A stretch of 64,000 bases of DNA from Geobacillus zalihae NBRC 101842 (GCF_001544135.1 NZ_BCPV01000001.1:186001-250000), one strand, 5' to 3'. Counted from the first letter of the stretch, positions 19,360-32,851 are shown. Program-made: numbers and translations. The notes: a model not told the origin generated them from the letters alone.

Positions 19360-19533
19360 TTAGTGCTTGCGCTTTCTAGCCGCCTCAGATTTTTTCTTCC
19401 GTCTGACGCTTGGCTTTTCATAAAATTCGCGCTTTCTCACTTCTTGCAAAGTGCCCGTTTTCGAAACGGCACGCTTAAAGCGACGAAGAGCGTCGTCGAT
19501 CGACTCATTTTTGCGAACGATCGTTTTGGACAT
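19360..19533 (-). CDS. rpsU: 30S ribosomal protein S21
   Basis: A 57-residue basic ribosomal protein starting [20 protein letters not shown] and ending in a Lys/Arg-rich tail. ATG 19533 has GGAGGGAAGC upstream; an in-frame earlier start has no SD. First gene of the rpsU-yqeY operon. Confidence 0.97.
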   Translation of the reverse strand: MSKTIVRKNESIDDALRRFKRAVSKTGTLQEVRKREFYEKPSVRRKKKSEAARKRKH

Positions 19534-19581
19534 CCTGCTTCCCTCCCTCCGAACAACAACCATTGCATATTGTACTTGTCA

Positions 19582-19611
19582 ATTATAATACATGCTGACA
19601 GAAAAGGTCAA
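19582..19611 (-). promoter_or_regulatory. Promoter of rpsU
   Basis: Minus-strand TTGACC (19606-19611), 18-base spacer, TATAAT (19582-19587), about 50 bp before the rpsU start. Confidence 0.75.
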
Positions 19612-19717
19612 TAAAAAAAGCAGCGGCGGCCTGCTGGCCACCTCTTCCCCGCGCTGAAAAAACGGTCATCACCCGCGGACAAGGCCCATACATATAGGGT
19701 GAAAGGGGAGATCGCCC

Positions 19718-20653
19718 ATGGGATCGTTTTGGATGCTGTTTGCCATTTACACCGCTTTGTTTCTTCTTGGCATGTTTATGATGAAAGCTGGGCTTTACAC
19801 GTTGTCCGGCCATCGGTTAAAACGGTGGCTCATGCGCTTTACCGCCACGCCGCTGCAAGGATTTGCCGCCGGTTTGGCGACGACCGCTCTCCTGCAAAGC
19901 AGCTCAGCGGTGATGGTGATGACGGTCGGCCTTGTCGCCGCCGGCTACTTGTCGTTCCGCCAATCGATCGGCATCATTTTAGGCAGCAACATCGGCTCGA
20001 CGGTCACGACCGAGCTGATGACGCTTGATATCGGCGATGGCGCCATCCCACTTCTTATAAGCGGCGCGCTGCTTGTTTTTTTCGGCCGCCATCGCCTTGT
20101 TCTCGGCATCGGCATGACCGCTGTCGGCCTCGCCGCTGTGCTGTTTGCCATGGACGGCTTTGGCAGCCTCGCTAAACCGCTTGCCGCCTATCCGTTCGTT
20201 GATGCATGGCTGAAAGAAACGAACCGATCCGTCGCTGTCGGCCTTCTTGTCGGCATCGTCCTCACCGCTCTCGTTCATTCGAGCGCGGCAACGATCGGCA
20301 TCGCCATGGGATTTTTAAACGAACAGCTGTTGACGCTGTCCGCGGCGATTGCTCTGTTGCTTGGCGCCAACATCGGTACGTGCATCACCGGGCTTTTGGC
20401 TTCGATCGGCTCCAGCAAAGAGGCCCAGCTGACCGCCTACACCCATCTATGGCTGAACGTCGTCGGCGCCGCTTTGTTCGCCTTTTGGACCGAGCCGCTC
20501 GCCAGTTTTGCCGCCAGGCTCAGCCCAGCGCCTGATGTGCAGCTCGCTCATGTGAGCGTCTTGTTCAACGTCATTTGCTCAGTGGCTGCTCTTCCATTTG
20601 TCGGCGCCATCGAAAAGGTCATTCTGTTTTTGCATGACCGAAACCGAGCTTAG
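19718..20653 (+). CDS. yqeW: Na+/phosphate cotransporter family protein YqeW
   Basis: NptA/PhoU-less Na+/Pi cotransporter of 311 residues with about eight hydrophobic segments. The two inverted QSSSA-type repeats of the family are visible: [14 protein letters not shown] (around residue 52) and [14 protein letters not shown] (around 187), each followed by GxNIGT (GSNIGST, GANIGTC). AAAGGGGAG precedes the ATG. It is the only plus-strand gene here and its stop overlaps the convergent deoC stop. Confidence 0.88.
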   Translation: MGSFWMLFAIYTALFLLGMFMMKAGLYTLSGHRLKRWLMRFTATPLQGFAAGLATTALLQSSSAVMVMTVGLVAAGYLSFRQSIGIILGSNIGSTVTTELMTLDIGDGAIPLLISGALLVFFGRHRLVLGIGMTAVGLAAVLFAMDGFGSLAKPLAAYPFVDAWLKETNRSVAVGLLVGIVLTALVHSSAATIGIAMGFLNEQLLTLSAAIALLLGANIGTCITGLLASIGSSKEAQLTAYTHLWLNVVGAALFAFWTEPLASFAARLSPAPDVQLAHVSVLFNVICSVAALPFVGAIEKVILFLHDRNRA

Positions 20654-21321
20654 TAGTCAGCGCGGCCCGTCCCGCCGGTGACGATCTCCACTCCAGAGCT
20701 CGTGCCGATGCGCGTCGCGCCGGCGTTGATCATCGCTTCTGCCGTTTTCCGGTCGCGAACGCCGCCTGATGCTTTGACACCTGCTCTGTCGCCGACCGTT
20801 TTCCGCATCAGCGCCACATCCTCCACCGTCGCACCTCCGCCGGAAAACCCGGTCGACGTTTTCACATAATCAGCGCCGGCTTTCACCGCAAGCTGGCAGG
20901 CGCGCACTTTTTCCTCATCGGTCAAAAGCGCCGTTTCAATGATCACTTTGACAAGCGCCCTGCCAGCCGCCGCCTCGACGACCGCGCGAATGTCGCGCTC
21001 GACAAGCTCGTCTTGCCCGCTTTTTAACGCGCCGATGTTGATCACCATATCGACTTCGCGGGCGCCGTTTTCGATGGCGTTCATTGTTTCAAACGCCTTT
21101 GTTTCCGGCGTCGTCGCCCCAAGTGGAAAGCCGATGACCGTGCAGACGCGGACATCGGTGCCGGAAAGTTCACGCGCCGCCGTTTTCACCCACGTTGGGT
21201 TGACGCACACGGCAGCAAAGCCGTATTGCTTTGCTGCCGTGCACAGTTGCACGATTTGTTGTTCTGTCGCTTCCGGTTTGAGCAGCGTATGATCGATCAT
21301 TTTCGCGATATTCATCGTCAT
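20650..21321 (-). CDS. deoC: Deoxyribose-phosphate aldolase DeoC
   Basis: Splits 2-deoxyribose-5-phosphate to glyceraldehyde-3-phosphate and acetaldehyde in nucleoside breakdown. The 223 residues include DHTLLKPEA, the active-site lysine strand [11 protein letters not shown] and the Schiff-base lysine in [14 protein letters not shown] 21321 follows AGGGG; the open frame upstream to 21471 has no DeoC similarity. It sits alone here, not with nucleoside genes. Confidence 0.95.
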   Translation of the reverse strand: MTMNIAKMIDHTLLKPEATEQQIVQLCTAAKQYGFAAVCVNPTWVKTAARELSGTDVRVCTVIGFPLGATTPETKAFETMNAIENGAREVDMVINIGALKSGQDELVERDIRAVVEAAAGRALVKVIIETALLTDEEKVRACQLAVKAGADYVKTSTGFSGGGATVEDVALMRKTVGDRAGVKASGGVRDRKTAEAMINAGATRIGTSSGVEIVTGGTGRADY

Positions 21322-21432
21322 TCGGAGAAACCCCTTTCTGCCATTTCCGTCAAGATGGAAGGTCTGACGTCTACCATCATACCATGCTCCCTCGACAAAA
21401 ACTAGCCATCCGTATTGTCTCCGGAAAAAGAC

Positions 21433-21461
21433 AGAAAAAACCCAGCAACTAGGCTGGGTTA
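21433..21461 (-). terminator. Terminator of the hrcA-mtaB heat-shock operon
   Basis: AACCCAGC / GCTGGGTT with a short loop and TTTTTTC on the minus strand. The stem begins in the mtaB stop codon. Confidence 0.88.
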
Positions 21462-22808
21462 TGAGCTCCATTTGACCGAACGGGCCATTTCATCCGGCAC
21501 AACGCGGACGAACTCTCCTTCATTGTACGGATAGCCGGCTTTCGTAATCTTCACTTTGACAAGTTCACCGACCATTTCCTCGGTTGCCGGGAAGCGGACT
21601 TTCAAATAGTTGTCTGTATAGCCGACGTACAAATCCGGCCGCTCTTTGTCGCGCTCTTCCGGGATGACCTCGAGCACTTGCCCTTCAAACCGGGAGGCGT
21701 ACTCTTTCGCCAATTGATCGGACAGAGCGATCAAGCGGCGGACGCGGTCATGCTTCGTTTCTTCATCGATTTGGTTCGGCATGCGCGCCGCCGGCGTGCC
21801 GGTCCGCTTCGAATAAGGAAAGACATGCAGCTCGGAAAACCGTTGTTCACGAATAAAGTTGTACGTCTCCATAAATTCGTCTTCCGTCTCGCCTGGGAAG
21901 CCGACGATGACGTCAGAAGTCACCGCCAGCTCTGGAAACACTTCGCGCAGCCGGGCGAGCCGCTCCGCGTAAAATTCCACCGTATATTTGCGGCGCATCC
22001 GCTTGAGCACCGTATTCGACCCAGACTGGAGCGGAATGTGCAAATGGCGGACGATTTTCTCCGACCGCTTCAGCACATCAATCACTTCATCGGTGATTTG
22101 GCTCGCCTCAATCGACGAAATGCGGAGCCGCCGGAGCCCCGGCACTTGCTCGTCTAAATCGCGCAACAAGGACGCAAAGTTATAGTCTTTCAGATCGGTG
22201 CCATAGCCGCCTGTATGAATGCCGGTCAGAACGATTTCTTTATAGCCGGCGGCAACCAACTGGCGCGCCTGGCGGATGATTTCCTGCGGATCGCGCGAGC
22301 GCATTAAGCCGCGCGCCCACGGGATGATGCAAAACGTGCAGAAGTTGTTGCACCCTTCTTGGATCTTAAGCGACGCCCGCGTCCGATCCGTGAATTCCGG
22401 CACATCCATCTCCTCAAAAACGCGCGTTTTCATAATGTTGTGAACAGCGTTGATCGGCTGGCGCTCACGCTGGAACTGCTCGATGTACTCTAAAATTTTA
22501 TGCCGGTCTTGCGTGCCGATGACAATATCAACGCCCGGAATGGCCATGACCTCAGCCGGCGATGTTTGCGCATAGCAACCGGTCACGCAGACGACGGCGT
22601 CCGGATTGCGGCGCACCGCACGACGGATGACTTGACGGCTCTTTTTATCGCCGGTGTTCGTCACTGTGCACGTGTTGATCACATACACATCCGCACGGCT
22701 TTCAAACTCTTTTCGCTCGTAGCCGGCTTTTTTAAACAGCTGCCAAATCGCTTCGGTTTCGTAATGATTGACTTTGCAGCCTAGTGTATGAAAAGCCACT
22801 GTCGGCAT
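21459..22808 (-). CDS. mtaB: tRNA t6A37 methylthiotransferase MtaB
   Basis: Radical-SAM enzyme (YqeV) that converts t6A to ms2t6A at tRNA position 37. About 449 residues: N-terminal UPF0004 domain with three Cys (TLGCKVN, NTCTVTN, VTGCYAQ), radical SAM cluster CNNFCTFC, and a C-terminal TRAM domain (from about 375). ATG 22808 has GAGGTG at 6 bases; a GTG 9 bases upstream does not. Last gene of the hrcA operon. Confidence 0.95.
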   Translation of the reverse strand: MPTVAFHTLGCKVNHYETEAIWQLFKKAGYERKEFESRADVYVINTCTVTNTGDKKSRQVIRRAVRRNPDAVVCVTGCYAQTSPAEVMAIPGVDIVIGTQDRHKILEYIEQFQRERQPINAVHNIMKTRVFEEMDVPEFTDRTRASLKIQEGCNNFCTFCIIPWARGLMRSRDPQEIIRQARQLVAAGYKEIVLTGIHTGGYGTDLKDYNFASLLRDLDEQVPGLRRLRISSIEASQITDEVIDVLKRSEKIVRHLHIPLQSGSNTVLKRMRRKYTVEFYAERLARLREVFPELAVTSDVIVGFPGETEDEFMETYNFIREQRFSELHVFPYSKRTGTPAARMPNQIDEETKHDRVRRLIALSDQLAKEYASRFEGQVLEVIPEERDKERPDLYVGYTDNYLKVRFPATEEMVGELVKVKITKAGYPYNEGEFVRVVPDEMARSVKWSS

Positions 22809-22885
22809 CTTGTTCACCTCACTCTGCCCCCCCGCTTAAGGATCAGCGGGACCGAACTTTTATAAGAAACAGCCAATGTTGCTCA

Positions 22886-23662
22886 CTAAGCGCGCTCCGC
22901 TTCGCCGTTCGGCGCGCGCAGCTCCCATTCATAAGAGGCGGCGGAAAGCAAATAGAGCGGAGCTGTTTCGGTCCGCAAAATGCGCGGCCCAAGGCTGCAC
23001 GGCGAAAAACCGTGCTGCCGAAGCTGTTCTGCTTCTTCCGGGCTGAACCCGCCTTCCGGCCCGAAGACAGCCAGCAACGCGCCGCCCGGACGGAGGCGGG
23101 AAAGAAGCGCCGGAAGCGCGGCATGCCGGGCGTTTCGCGCCTCTTTTTCGTAGGCAAACAGCCGAACATCGACCGTTTGGCCAAAGGCGAGGAGCTCAAC
23201 AAACGAAAGCGGCGCCCGCACGTCCGGCACCACCGTTCGTTCAGCCTGCTCAGCCGCTTCTTTCGCGATTTTTTTCCATCGCTCGACTTTTTTCTCCGCC
23301 TTTTTCGCGTCCCATTTCACGACCGACCGGGCGGCTTCGAACGGAAGAAAGCCGGCGGCGCCGAGCTCTGTTCCTTTTTGGATGACGAGCTCCCACTTTT
23401 CACCTTTCGGCAGCCCTTGGGCGATGTAGATGCGCACCGGCAGCTCGCTTCGCTCCTCTTTCCATTGTACAATACGGGCTTGCACATGCTCATTGGCAAT
23501 TTGTTCAATTTCACACACCGCCGTGCGCCCGTCTGGAAAGACGCAAATGATCCCGTCCCCCGGCTTCATGCGCATGACGCGGGCGATATGATGGGCATCA
23601 TCGCCGCTGATCGCGACGATCCCGCCTTGTTGCGCCTGGTCGGAAACGAAATAGCGCTGCAC
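22886..23662 (-). CDS. rsmE: 16S rRNA m3U1498 methyltransferase RsmE
   Basis: SPOUT-class methyltransferase of U1498 in 16S rRNA. About 258 residues with an N-terminal PUA-like domain (MQRYFV to about 70) and the knotted SAM site: FGPEGGFSPEE and LGPRILRTETAPLYLLSA. GTG 23662 is preferred from the SD (GAAGGG, 6 bases) and the family start MQRYF; ATG 23668 two codons earlier is the alternative. Confidence 0.93.
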   Translation of the reverse strand: MQRYFVSDQAQQGGIVAISGDDAHHIARVMRMKPGDGIICVFPDGRTAVCEIEQIANEHVQARIVQWKEERSELPVRIYIAQGLPKGEKWELVIQKGTELGAAGFLPFEAARSVVKWDAKKAEKKVERWKKIAKEAAEQAERTVVPDVRAPLSFVELLAFGQTVDVRLFAYEKEARNARHAALPALLSRLRPGGALLAVFGPEGGFSPEEAEQLRQHGFSPCSLGPRILRTETAPLYLLSAASYEWELRAPNGEAERA

Positions 23663-23679
23663 AGCCATCCCTTCTTTGC

Positions 23680-24618
23680 TTACGGTTTCATGGCGACAAC
23701 CGCCACCCAGTCTTCCATCACGTTGATTTCCTCAATGGCAAAGCCGGCGGCAAGCAACCCGTCTTTGACGTCCTGCTTTTTCGCCTGAATGATGCCAGAC
23801 GTGATGAAGCGGCCGCCTGGCTTTAACAACCGGTAGGCGTCACCAGTAAAGCGCAAAATGATTTCCGCTAAAATATTGGCGACGATCACATCAGCCGGTT
23901 CCTCGATATGGTCGAGCAAATTGTTTTGTGAGACCGTTACGATATGCTGCACCTTATTGAGCTTCACGTTCAGCCGCGCGCTGTCGACCGCCACCGGGTC
24001 CAAATCGAGCGCCCGCACCGACTGAGCGCCAAGCATCGCCGCGGCGATGCTTAAAATGCCGGAGCCGGTGCCGACGTCAATGACATGATCGCCGGGGCGC
24101 ACGTACTTTTCAAGCGCCTGCAGACACATGACCGTTGTCGGGTGCGTGCCGGTCCCAAACGCCATGCCCGGATCCATTTCGATGATCAGCTCATCACGAG
24201 ACGCCGGCTCGTACGTTTCCCACGTCGGCACGATCGTAAACTTTTCGGACACTTTCACCGGGTGATAATGCTTTTTCCACGCCGTTGCCCATTCCTCTTC
24301 ATTTACTTCGCTCAATGTAATTTTATTTTTGCCAAGGTCGATATCATACATCCATAAATTGTTAATCGCCTGCTTAATTTGTTCGACCGTTTCGCCAAGA
24401 AAACTGTTGACCGGCAAATATGCCTTAATGATCACCCCTTCTTCCGGATAGTCGTCCGGGTTGAGCTCGACGATCTCGCCGTACCAGTCGTCCCGTTCTT
24501 TGACCAAATCGTATGGGTCTTCGATGACGACACCGCCGGCGCCCGCTTCATGCAAAATGTTCGAAATCGCCTCGACCGCCTCATGCGTCGTATGAATGCT
24601 GATTTCTGACCATTTCAT
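23680..24618 (-). CDS. prmA: Ribosomal protein L11 methyltransferase PrmA
   Basis: Trimethylates ribosomal protein L11. The 312 residues carry the SAM site [19 protein letters not shown] (around 177-195), then [17 protein letters not shown] and the catalytic-loop VANILAEII. Lies 5 bp after dnaJ in the heat-shock operon, as in other Bacillaceae. Confidence 0.96.
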   Translation of the reverse strand: MKWSEISIHTTHEAVEAISNILHEAGAGGVVIEDPYDLVKERDDWYGEIVELNPDDYPEEGVIIKAYLPVNSFLGETVEQIKQAINNLWMYDIDLGKNKITLSEVNEEEWATAWKKHYHPVKVSEKFTIVPTWETYEPASRDELIIEMDPGMAFGTGTHPTTVMCLQALEKYVRPGDHVIDVGTGSGILSIAAAMLGAQSVRALDLDPVAVDSARLNVKLNKVQHIVTVSQNNLLDHIEEPADVIVANILAEIILRFTGDAYRLLKPGGRFITSGIIQAKKQDVKDGLLAAGFAIEEINVMEDWVAVVAMKP

Positions 24619-24623
24619 CGCGC

Positions 24624-25772
24624 TTACGCTTCTCCTTTAAACGCCTTTTTGACTTTCTCAAAAAAACGGCCGTGCGGCCCGTCGTGCATCGTGTCTCCGC
24701 CGAGCCGATCAAACTCGCGCAACAGCTGCTTTTGCTTTTCGGTCAGCTTCGTCGGCGTCACAACGCGGACAATGACGTGCTGATCGCCTTGGCCGTAGCC
24801 CCGTACGTTCGGCACCCCTTTTCCCTTCAAGCGGAAGCGCGTGCCCGTTTGCGTGCCGGCCGGGATTTTCAGCTTTACATGGCCATGGAGCGTCGGCACT
24901 TCGATCTCATCGCCGAGCGCCGCCTGGGCGAACGACAACGGCACTTCGCAATAAATATCGTCGCCGTCGCGTTTGAAAAACTCATGTGGTTCGACTCGGA
25001 AGATGATGTACAAATCGCCCGGCGGCCCGCCATTGACCCCTGGCTCCCCTTGGCCGGCGACGCGCAGCTGCTGGCCGTCGTCGACGCCGGCTGGAATTTT
25101 GACGTGAATTTTTTTCCGCCGTTTGACGCGTCCCGTGCCGCCGCACGTTGGGCATTTCTCCGGAATGTACCGGCCCGTGCCGCCGCAGACGGGACATGTC
25201 CGGCGGTTGACGATGCGGCCAAATGGCGTCGCTTGTTCGCTTGTCACTTGCCCGCTGCCGTGGCAATGCGGACAAGACGTCGGGCTTGTGCCCGGTTTCG
25301 CTCCGCTGCCCTGGCACGTGTCGCACGTCTCTTCCCGCGGAATTTCAATTTCCGTTTCTTTTCCGAACGCCGCTTCTTCAAACGTAAGCGTCATCATATA
25401 CTCGACATCCGCGCCTTTGCGCGGACCGCTCGTCCGCCTGCGCGGACCGGCGCCGAAAAACGTTTCAAAAATATCTTCAAAACCGCCAAAGCCGCTAAAG
25501 CCGCCGAAATCAAACCCTCCGCCTTGGAATCCGCCGCCGCCAAACGTTTCGTTCGGGTCGGCATGGCCGAAGCGGTCGTAGCGGGCCCGCTTTTCATCAT
25601 CGCTTAACACTTCGTACGCCTCTTTAATTTCCTTAAACTTCTCCGCGGCGTCCGGGGCTTTGTTCACATCTGGATGATACTGCTTCGAAAGCTTTCGATA
25701 CGCTTTTTTGATCTCGTCTTTCGTCGCGTTTTTGCTGACGCCGAGAATCTCGTAATAATCGCGCTTCGCCAT
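24624..25772 (-). CDS. dnaJ: Chaperone DnaJ
   Basis: Hsp40 co-chaperone that delivers substrates to DnaK. The 382 residues show the J-domain with HPD (YHPDVN, residues 30-35), a Gly/Phe-rich linker (75-110), four zinc repeats [32 protein letters not shown], and two C-terminal beta domains. Preceded by a hairpin that may lower its expression relative to dnaK. Confidence 0.98.
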   Translation of the reverse strand: MAKRDYYEILGVSKNATKDEIKKAYRKLSKQYHPDVNKAPDAAEKFKEIKEAYEVLSDDEKRARYDRFGHADPNETFGGGGFQGGGFDFGGFSGFGGFEDIFETFFGAGPRRRTSGPRKGADVEYMMTLTFEEAAFGKETEIEIPREETCDTCQGSGAKPGTSPTSCPHCHGSGQVTSEQATPFGRIVNRRTCPVCGGTGRYIPEKCPTCGGTGRVKRRKKIHVKIPAGVDDGQQLRVAGQGEPGVNGGPPGDLYIIFRVEPHEFFKRDGDDIYCEVPLSFAQAALGDEIEVPTLHGHVKLKIPAGTQTGTRFRLKGKGVPNVRGYGQGDQHVIVRVVTPTKLTEKQKQLLREFDRLGGDTMHDGPHGRFFEKVKKAFKGEA

Positions 25773-25852
25773 CGTTGATCATCCACTCCCGATTCACTCA
25801 CATAAATTTAATTTTATCATTTCCCTCTGCGGCAAGGCAATATGTCAATGCT

Positions 25853-25893
25853 AGAAAAAAAGTCAAAGCCAAGGCAGGCCTGACTTTGACTTT
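25853..25893 (-). terminator. Internal terminator between dnaK and dnaJ
   Basis: AAAGTCAAAG / CTTTGACTTT stem followed on the minus strand by TTTTTTTC. It lies within the operon, so it probably lets only part of transcription through to dnaJ-prmA-rsmE-mtaB. Confidence 0.75.
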
Positions 25894-25901
25894 CGGTTGC
25901 A

Positions 25902-27731
<1,830 letters not shown>

Positions 27732-27748
27732 TCACCCTCCGTTTCCGT

Positions 27749-28390
27749 TTATTGGCTTACTTTGACCATGGCGGGCCGCAGCACGCGGTCTTTCAGCTTA
27801 TAACCTTTTTGCAGCTCCTCAACAACCGTGTTCGGCTCATAGCCTTCCGCTTCCGCCTGCATGACGGCTTGGTGCAAATAAGGGTCAAACGGCTTTCCGA
27901 CCGCCTCGATCGCCTCGACGCCTTCTTTCTTCAAGGCGTCAACAAGCGACCGGTACACCATTTCCATCCCTTGCAAAATCGATTTCGCCTGTTCGTTGTC
28001 CGTCTCTATTTTCAACGCGCGTTCAAAGTTGTCAAGCACCGGAAGCAAATCGCTCGCCAAGCTTTGGGCGCGGTATTTTTCAGCCGCTTCCATCTCCTGG
28101 CGCGTCCGGCGGCGGAAGTTTTCAAAATCGGCGTACAGGCGGAGATACCGGTGTTCCATCTCTGAAAGCTTCGCTTTCAATTCGGCGATCTGCGCCTTGG
28201 CCGCCGCCAACTCCTCGGCCGTTGGCGCTTTTTCCGCCGGCTCCGCCGCTTCCTCCCCACCGGCCTCTTCAAGCGGAACGCCGCCTGATTCCCCCTCGGG
28301 CTGCGGGGCGGCTTTTTCCTCGATCGGTTGCTCCCGCTCCGGCTCATCGTATGTAGCTTGTTCCATCACTTGTTTTTCTCCTTGCTCCAT
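27749..28390 (-). CDS. grpE: Nucleotide exchange factor GrpE
   Basis: Exchange factor of DnaK. The 213 residues have an acidic disordered N-terminus (1-65), a long dimer helix ([27 protein letters not shown]) and a beta domain ([24 protein letters not shown]). ATG 28390 sits behind GGGAGGTGA. Length matches the known Geobacillus protein as I recall it. Confidence 0.97.
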   Translation of the reverse strand: MEQGEKQVMEQATYDEPEREQPIEEKAAPQPEGESGGVPLEEAGGEEAAEPAEKAPTAEELAAAKAQIAELKAKLSEMEHRYLRLYADFENFRRRTRQEMEAAEKYRAQSLASDLLPVLDNFERALKIETDNEQAKSILQGMEMVYRSLVDALKKEGVEAIEAVGKPFDPYLHQAVMQAEAEGYEPNTVVEELQKGYKLKDRVLRPAMVKVSQ

Positions 28391-28447
28391 CGCTTTCACC
28401 TCCCTGCCGGGGCTCTTCCCTTTTATGTATCAATGGCCACAAGGAAA

Positions 28448-28468
28448 GGATGGATGCGCGATCCATCC
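28448..28468 (-). promoter_or_regulatory. Hairpin between hrcA and grpE
   Basis: Perfect 8-bp stem GGATGGAT / ATCCATCC with loop of five bases. In B. subtilis the hrcA-grpE junction is an RNA processing point that stabilises the downstream mRNA; this hairpin is a candidate for the same role. Confidence 0.6.
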
Positions 28469-28488
28469 GTTATCCAATATGGCCATTC

Positions 28489-29523
28489 TTATTGACTTTG
28501 ATACCATTTCGCGAGCGCGGCCGACAAATCGGAAGCGACACGGTTTAAGACCGTGATGACGCGCGAGTATTCCATGCGCGTTGGACCAAGAATCGCGATC
28601 GCCCCGAGCGGCTCATCGCCGACCGAATAGGTCGCTGTAATCAAGCTGCAGTTTTCCATGCCGCGCAGTTCGTTTTCATGCCCGATCGAAACCCGCACTC
28701 CTTTTTGGGTTTGCTTGCGGAGCAGGCGATAAATGTCTTTTTCCTGCTCAATGATGTCCAGAAGCGGGCGCACTTTTTGGATGTCGCTGAACTCCGGCTG
28801 GTTGAGCATATTCGCCTTGCCAGCGAAAAACACTTTTTCTTCTTCAGGGGCATCGAGCGTCTCCATGAGCGTATTGAGCACGCTGTCGTAGTTGCGGATG
28901 TGCCGGCGCATTACGTCGGCCACTTCCGTCTCCATTTTTTCTTTCAAATCCATGAGCGGAACGCCGGCGAGCCGCTCGTTGAAAATGTTGACCATTTTTT
29001 CGAGGTCGCCTGCGTCCATTGATGACGGAATCGTCACGACCCGGTTTTCAACATGGCCGGTGTCCGTCACGACGATGGCGACAGCTGTCTGCTCGTTGAG
29101 CGGAACGATTTGCATCCGCTTCAGTTTGCTTTCTTTAAACGTCGGCCCGAGCGCAATGGATGTATAGTTCGTCAGCTCGGATAAAATTTGCGCTGACTTT
29201 TGCATCAGTTTTTCCAGCTCATAGATGCGCTCAGCAAACACAGAGCGGATTTTTTGAATGTCCGCCCTTGTCAGCCGCTGCGGCGGCAGCAAATGGTCGA
29301 CGTAGTAGCGGTACCCTTTTTCCGACGGCACACGGCCGGAAGAAATGTGCGTTTTTTCAATATAGCCGAGCTCCTCCAAATCCGCCATCTCATTGCGGAT
29401 CGTCGCCGAGCTGAACGCGATTTGATGCTTTTTCGATAACGTCCGCGAACCGACCGGCTGCCCAGAACGAATGAAATCGTCGATAATCACCTGCAAAATC
29501 AGCAGTTGGCGGTCCGTTAGCAC
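28489..29523 (-). CDS. hrcA: Heat-inducible repressor HrcA
   Basis: Repressor that binds CIRCE, kept active by GroE. The 344 residues start with a winged helix ([17 protein letters not shown] ... [18 protein letters not shown]) followed by a GAF-like dimer domain. GTG 29523 has AGAGGTGA upstream; the frame stays open beyond it, across the CIRCE site, which rules out an earlier start. First gene of the operon and subject to its own repression. Confidence 0.97.
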   Translation of the reverse strand: MLTDRQLLILQVIIDDFIRSGQPVGSRTLSKKHQIAFSSATIRNEMADLEELGYIEKTHISSGRVPSEKGYRYYVDHLLPPQRLTRADIQKIRSVFAERIYELEKLMQKSAQILSELTNYTSIALGPTFKESKLKRMQIVPLNEQTAVAIVVTDTGHVENRVVTIPSSMDAGDLEKMVNIFNERLAGVPLMDLKEKMETEVADVMRRHIRNYDSVLNTLMETLDAPEEEKVFFAGKANMLNQPEFSDIQKVRPLLDIIEQEKDIYRLLRKQTQKGVRVSIGHENELRGMENCSLITATYSVGDEPLGAIAILGPTRMEYSRVITVLNRVASDLSAALAKWYQSQ

Positions 29524-29537
29524 GTGTCTCACCTCTG

Positions 29538-29564
29538 TTAGCACTCGAACAATTCGAGTGCTAA
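29538..29564. promoter_or_regulatory. CIRCE operator
   Basis: Perfect TTAGCACTC - 9 bases - GAGTGCTAA, the HrcA-binding element, located between the hrcA promoter and its SD. Confidence 0.98.
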
Positions 29565-29574
29565 ATCTACTACT

Positions 29575-29603
29575 AGGGTAGCAAATCGCCCGGCAAATGT
29601 CAA
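29575..29603 (-). promoter_or_regulatory. Promoter of the hrcA operon
   Basis: Minus-strand TTGACA (29598-29603), 17-base spacer, TACCCT (29575-29580). The transcript would begin at the edge of the CIRCE element. Confidence 0.8.
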
Positions 29604-29606
29604 TGT

Positions 29607-30746
29607 TTACATTTCGCAAAGGAACGCGGCAAACACTTCATTGCCGAGCAGCTTGCCCCGTTTTGTCAAGCGGATGTGAGTCTCCGTTTCCTCGAGGCGT
29701 CCGTTTTCGATTTCCCGGCGGATCGCCGCGCCAAATATGTCATGGAGGTCGCGGCCGAACTTTTGCCGAAAGCAGACTTTGGACACCCCTTCCGTCTTGC
29801 GCAGCCCTAAAAACATTTCCTCTTCCATCTGCTCGCGAACGGTCAAGCGGCGCACATCGCGGTGCGGCCATTGGCCGCGTTCGATCGCGCTGATGTAATG
29901 CCGGATGGGGCCGATATTCGCCCGCCGCACCCCATCGATATAGCTGTGCGCCCCAGCGCCGATGCCGTAGTACTCCTCATTGTTCCAGTACGTCAAGTTG
30001 TGCCGGCTTTCAAATCCCGGCAAAGCATAGTTGCTGATTTCGTATTGCCGATAGCCAGCGGCAGCCATCTGCTCCATCGCCGCTTCGTACATCTCGGCTT
30101 CCATCTCTTCGCCCGGTAGACGGAGCCGCCCTTTCCGCCATTCGTTATAAAAAATCGTCCTTGGCTCCAAAATGAGGGAATAAGCAGAAAGATGCGGCAC
30201 ATGAAGCGAAAACGCCGCTTCTAAATCGGCCGTAAACTGCTCAAGCGTCTGCCCCGGCAAACCGTACATGACATCAATGCTGATGTTCTGAAACCCGACT
30301 TCTCTGGCCAACGCTACAGCCCGTATGACGTCGCCTCGCCGGTGCGTGCGGCCGATCGTTTGCAGAAGCTGATCGTCAAATGTCTGCACCCCCAGGCTCA
30401 GCCGATTCACTCCGGCATCGCGCAAAATAGCGAGCTTTTCTTTCGTCAAGCCGTCCGGGTTGGCTTCGACGGTAAATTCGGCCGTTTGTGGGTCAAACTG
30501 AAAATGGCGGTGGATGCTCGCAAGCAAACAGCCGAGCTGCGTCGGCTCAAGCACCGTCGGCGTACCGCCGCCGATAAACAGCGTCTTGAGTTGGCTGCCA
30601 AATTCCGCCGCCGTCCACACCATTTCTTTGTCCATCGCCCGCAAATAGTCGTCAATCGGCTGGCCGGCGGCGAATACTTTGTTAAAATCGCAATAATGGC
30701 AAATATGGGCGCAAAATGGAATATGAAAATACGCTGAAACGGCCAT
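29607..30746 (-). CDS. hemW: Haem chaperone HemW (HemN-like radical SAM)
   Basis: Radical-SAM protein of the HemN family, 379 residues. The cluster site [10 protein letters not shown] is at about 12-21. HemW-type members deliver haem rather than oxidise coproporphyrinogen; the N-terminus lacks the extra conserved Cys of true HemN, which supports HemW. GGAGGA precedes the ATG. It follows the lepA terminator, so it needs read-through or its own promoter. Confidence 0.9.
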   Translation of the reverse strand: MAVSAYFHIPFCAHICHYCDFNKVFAAGQPIDDYLRAMDKEMVWTAAEFGSQLKTLFIGGGTPTVLEPTQLGCLLASIHRHFQFDPQTAEFTVEANPDGLTKEKLAILRDAGVNRLSLGVQTFDDQLLQTIGRTHRRGDVIRAVALAREVGFQNISIDVMYGLPGQTLEQFTADLEAAFSLHVPHLSAYSLILEPRTIFYNEWRKGRLRLPGEEMEAEMYEAAMEQMAAAGYRQYEISNYALPGFESRHNLTYWNNEEYYGIGAGAHSYIDGVRRANIGPIRHYISAIERGQWPHRDVRRLTVREQMEEEMFLGLRKTEGVSKVCFRQKFGRDLHDIFGAAIRREIENGRLEETETHIRLTKRGKLLGNEVFAAFLCEM

Positions 30747-30787
30747 CGGTCCTCCTCCTTTCAGCCGGCGGCGCCGCAGGAAACAAA

Positions 30788-30816
30788 CAAGGCTATCCCC
30801 AACGGAGACAGCCTTG
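30788..30816 (-). terminator. Terminator of lepA
   Basis: CAAGGCTGTCTCC / GGGGATAGCCTTG with a tiny loop, followed on the minus strand by TTTGTTT. Confidence 0.88.
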
Positions 30817-30820
30817 CTCG

Positions 30821-32650
30821 TTATTTTTTCTGGTCGTCGATTTTCAAGACGGCCATAAACGCTTCTTGCGGCACTTCGACCGACCCGATTTGTTTCATCC
30901 GCTTCTTTCCTTCTTTTTGCTTCTCAAGCAGCTTCCGCTTCCGCGACACGTCGCCGCCGTAACATTTTGCGAGCACGTTTTTGCGCAACGCTTTGATTGT
31001 CGAACGGGCGATGACCTTGTTGCCGATCGCCGCCTGCACCGGCACTTCAAATTGCTGGCGTGGAATCAAATCTTTCAGCTTTTCAACGATCGCTTTGCCG
31101 CGCTCGTACGCAGAGTCGCGATGAACGATAAACGATAAGGCATCGATTTTTTCGCCGTTTAGCAAAATATCCATCTTGACGAGATTGGACGGCCGGTAGC
31201 CGATCAATTCGTAGTCGAATGACGCGTACCCTTTTGTGTTCGACTTTAAAGCGTCGAAAAAGTCGTAGACGATCTCGGAGAGCGGAATATCGTAAATGAG
31301 CATGACGCGCTTTTCATCCAAATATTGCATATCGACAAACGTGCCGCGCTTTCCTTGACACAGCTCCATCACCGGCCCGACATAGTCGTTTGGCACCATG
31401 ATCGTCGCTTTCACATACGGCTCTTCAATGCGGTCGATTTTTTGCGGGTCGGGCATGTTCGTCGGGTTGTCGACGTCAACTTCCGTTCCGTCGGTCAAAT
31501 GCACCTTGTAAACGACGCTCGGCGCGGTCGTGATCAAATCGATATGAAATTCGCGCTCGAGCCGCTCTTGGATGATTTCCATATGAAGCAAGCCGAGAAA
31601 TCCACAGCGAAAGCCGAACCCAAGCGCCTGCGACGTTTCCGGCTCAAAGTGGAGCGCCGCATCGTTCAATTGCAGCTTCTCGAGCGCCTCGCGCAAATCG
31701 TTGTAGCGCGCCGTATCGATCGGATACATCCCGCAAAACACCATCGGATTGAGCTTCCGATAGCCCGGGAGCGGTTCAGCTGCCGGCCGTTCGGCATCGG
31801 TGATCGTATCGCCGACGCGCGTATCTTTCACGTTTTTAATCGAGGCAGTCAAATAGCCGACATCACCGACCGTCAATTCGTCGACGACTTTTTGCTTCGG
31901 CGTGAACACGCCGACTTCCGTCACTTCAAACTCTTTGCCGGTCGACATCATTTTAATGCGCTGTCCCGGCTTCACCGTTCCGTCGACGACGCGGACATAG
32001 GCGACAACGCCGCGGTACGGGTCATAAAGGGAATCAAAAATGAGCGCTTTCAGCGGCGCATCCGGATCTCCCGAGGGAGCCGGAATTTTTTCGACGATTT
32101 TTTCCAAAATTTCTTCGATGCCGATGCCGACTTTGGCCGAAGCAAGCACCGCGTCAGAGGCGTCCAAGCCGATGACATCCTCAATTTCTTGACGCACACG
32201 CTCCGGTTCGGCGCTTGGTAAATCGATTTTGTTAATGACCGGCAAAATTTCCAAATTATTGTCGATCGCCAAATACACGTTGGCGAGCGTCTGCGCTTCA
32301 ATGCCTTGCGCCGCATCGACGACCAAAATCGCCCCTTCGCAGGCAGCCAAACTGCGCGACACTTCGTACGTAAAGTCGACATGGCCCGGCGTGTCGATCA
32401 AATGGAAAATGTACTCTTCGCCATTTTTCGCTCTATATGTCAACTGGACCGCATTCAATTTAATCGTGATGCCGCGCTCGCGCTCAAGCTCCATCGTATC
32501 GAGCGTCTGCTCGCGCAATTCGCGCTCCGACAACGCCCCCGTTTTTTCCAAAATGCGGTCCGCCAGCGTCGATTTTCCGTGGTCAATGTGGGCAATAATC
32601 GAAAAATTGCGGATCCGTTCCTGCCGTTTCAACCGTTCTTCCCGGTTCAT
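30821..32650 (-). CDS. lepA: Elongation factor 4 (LepA)
   Basis: Ribosome-bound translational GTPase of 609 residues. G1 [12 protein letters not shown]2/G3 region with DTPGHVDF, G4 NKIDLP, then EF-G-like domains and the LepA-specific C-terminal domain (from about 490, [21 protein letters not shown] near the end). SD AGGAGTGAG. A good promoter lies 40-70 bp upstream. Confidence 0.97.
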   Translation of the reverse strand: MNREERLKRQERIRNFSIIAHIDHGKSTLADRILEKTGALSERELREQTLDTMELERERGITIKLNAVQLTYRAKNGEEYIFHLIDTPGHVDFTYEVSRSLAACEGAILVVDAAQGIEAQTLANVYLAIDNNLEILPVINKIDLPSAEPERVRQEIEDVIGLDASDAVLASAKVGIGIEEILEKIVEKIPAPSGDPDAPLKALIFDSLYDPYRGVVAYVRVVDGTVKPGQRIKMMSTGKEFEVTEVGVFTPKQKVVDELTVGDVGYLTASIKNVKDTRVGDTITDAERPAAEPLPGYRKLNPMVFCGMYPIDTARYNDLREALEKLQLNDAALHFEPETSQALGFGFRCGFLGLLHMEIIQERLEREFHIDLITTAPSVVYKVHLTDGTEVDVDNPTNMPDPQKIDRIEEPYVKATIMVPNDYVGPVMELCQGKRGTFVDMQYLDEKRVMLIYDIPLSEIVYDFFDALKSNTKGYASFDYELIGYRPSNLVKMDILLNGEKIDALSFIVHRDSAYERGKAIVEKLKDLIPRQQFEVPVQAAIGNKVIARSTIKALRKNVLAKCYGGDVSRKRKLLEKQKEGKKRMKQIGSVEVPQEAFMAVLKIDDQKK

Positions 32651-32692
32651 CGTCTCTCACTCCTGCTTCTTCGCAAAACTACACTAGCTTTG

Positions 32693-32721
32693 ATTATAGC
32701 AACAGCGCGAAGAAGATTCAA
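32693..32721 (-). promoter_or_regulatory. Promoter of lepA
   Basis: Minus-strand TTGAAT (32716-32721), 17-base spacer, TATAAT (32693-32698). Confidence 0.8.
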
Positions 32722-32851
32722 TGATGAACGAAAAGCCAAGCCGCCGTTCGAGCTTTCCGGAAAGACGCGAAACAGAAAGAGCCGCGCCAAGAAAACAATC
32801 GACAATATGGAAAGCGCAGCACTTTGTGCTCCAGCCGGCGGACGGCGTAAA

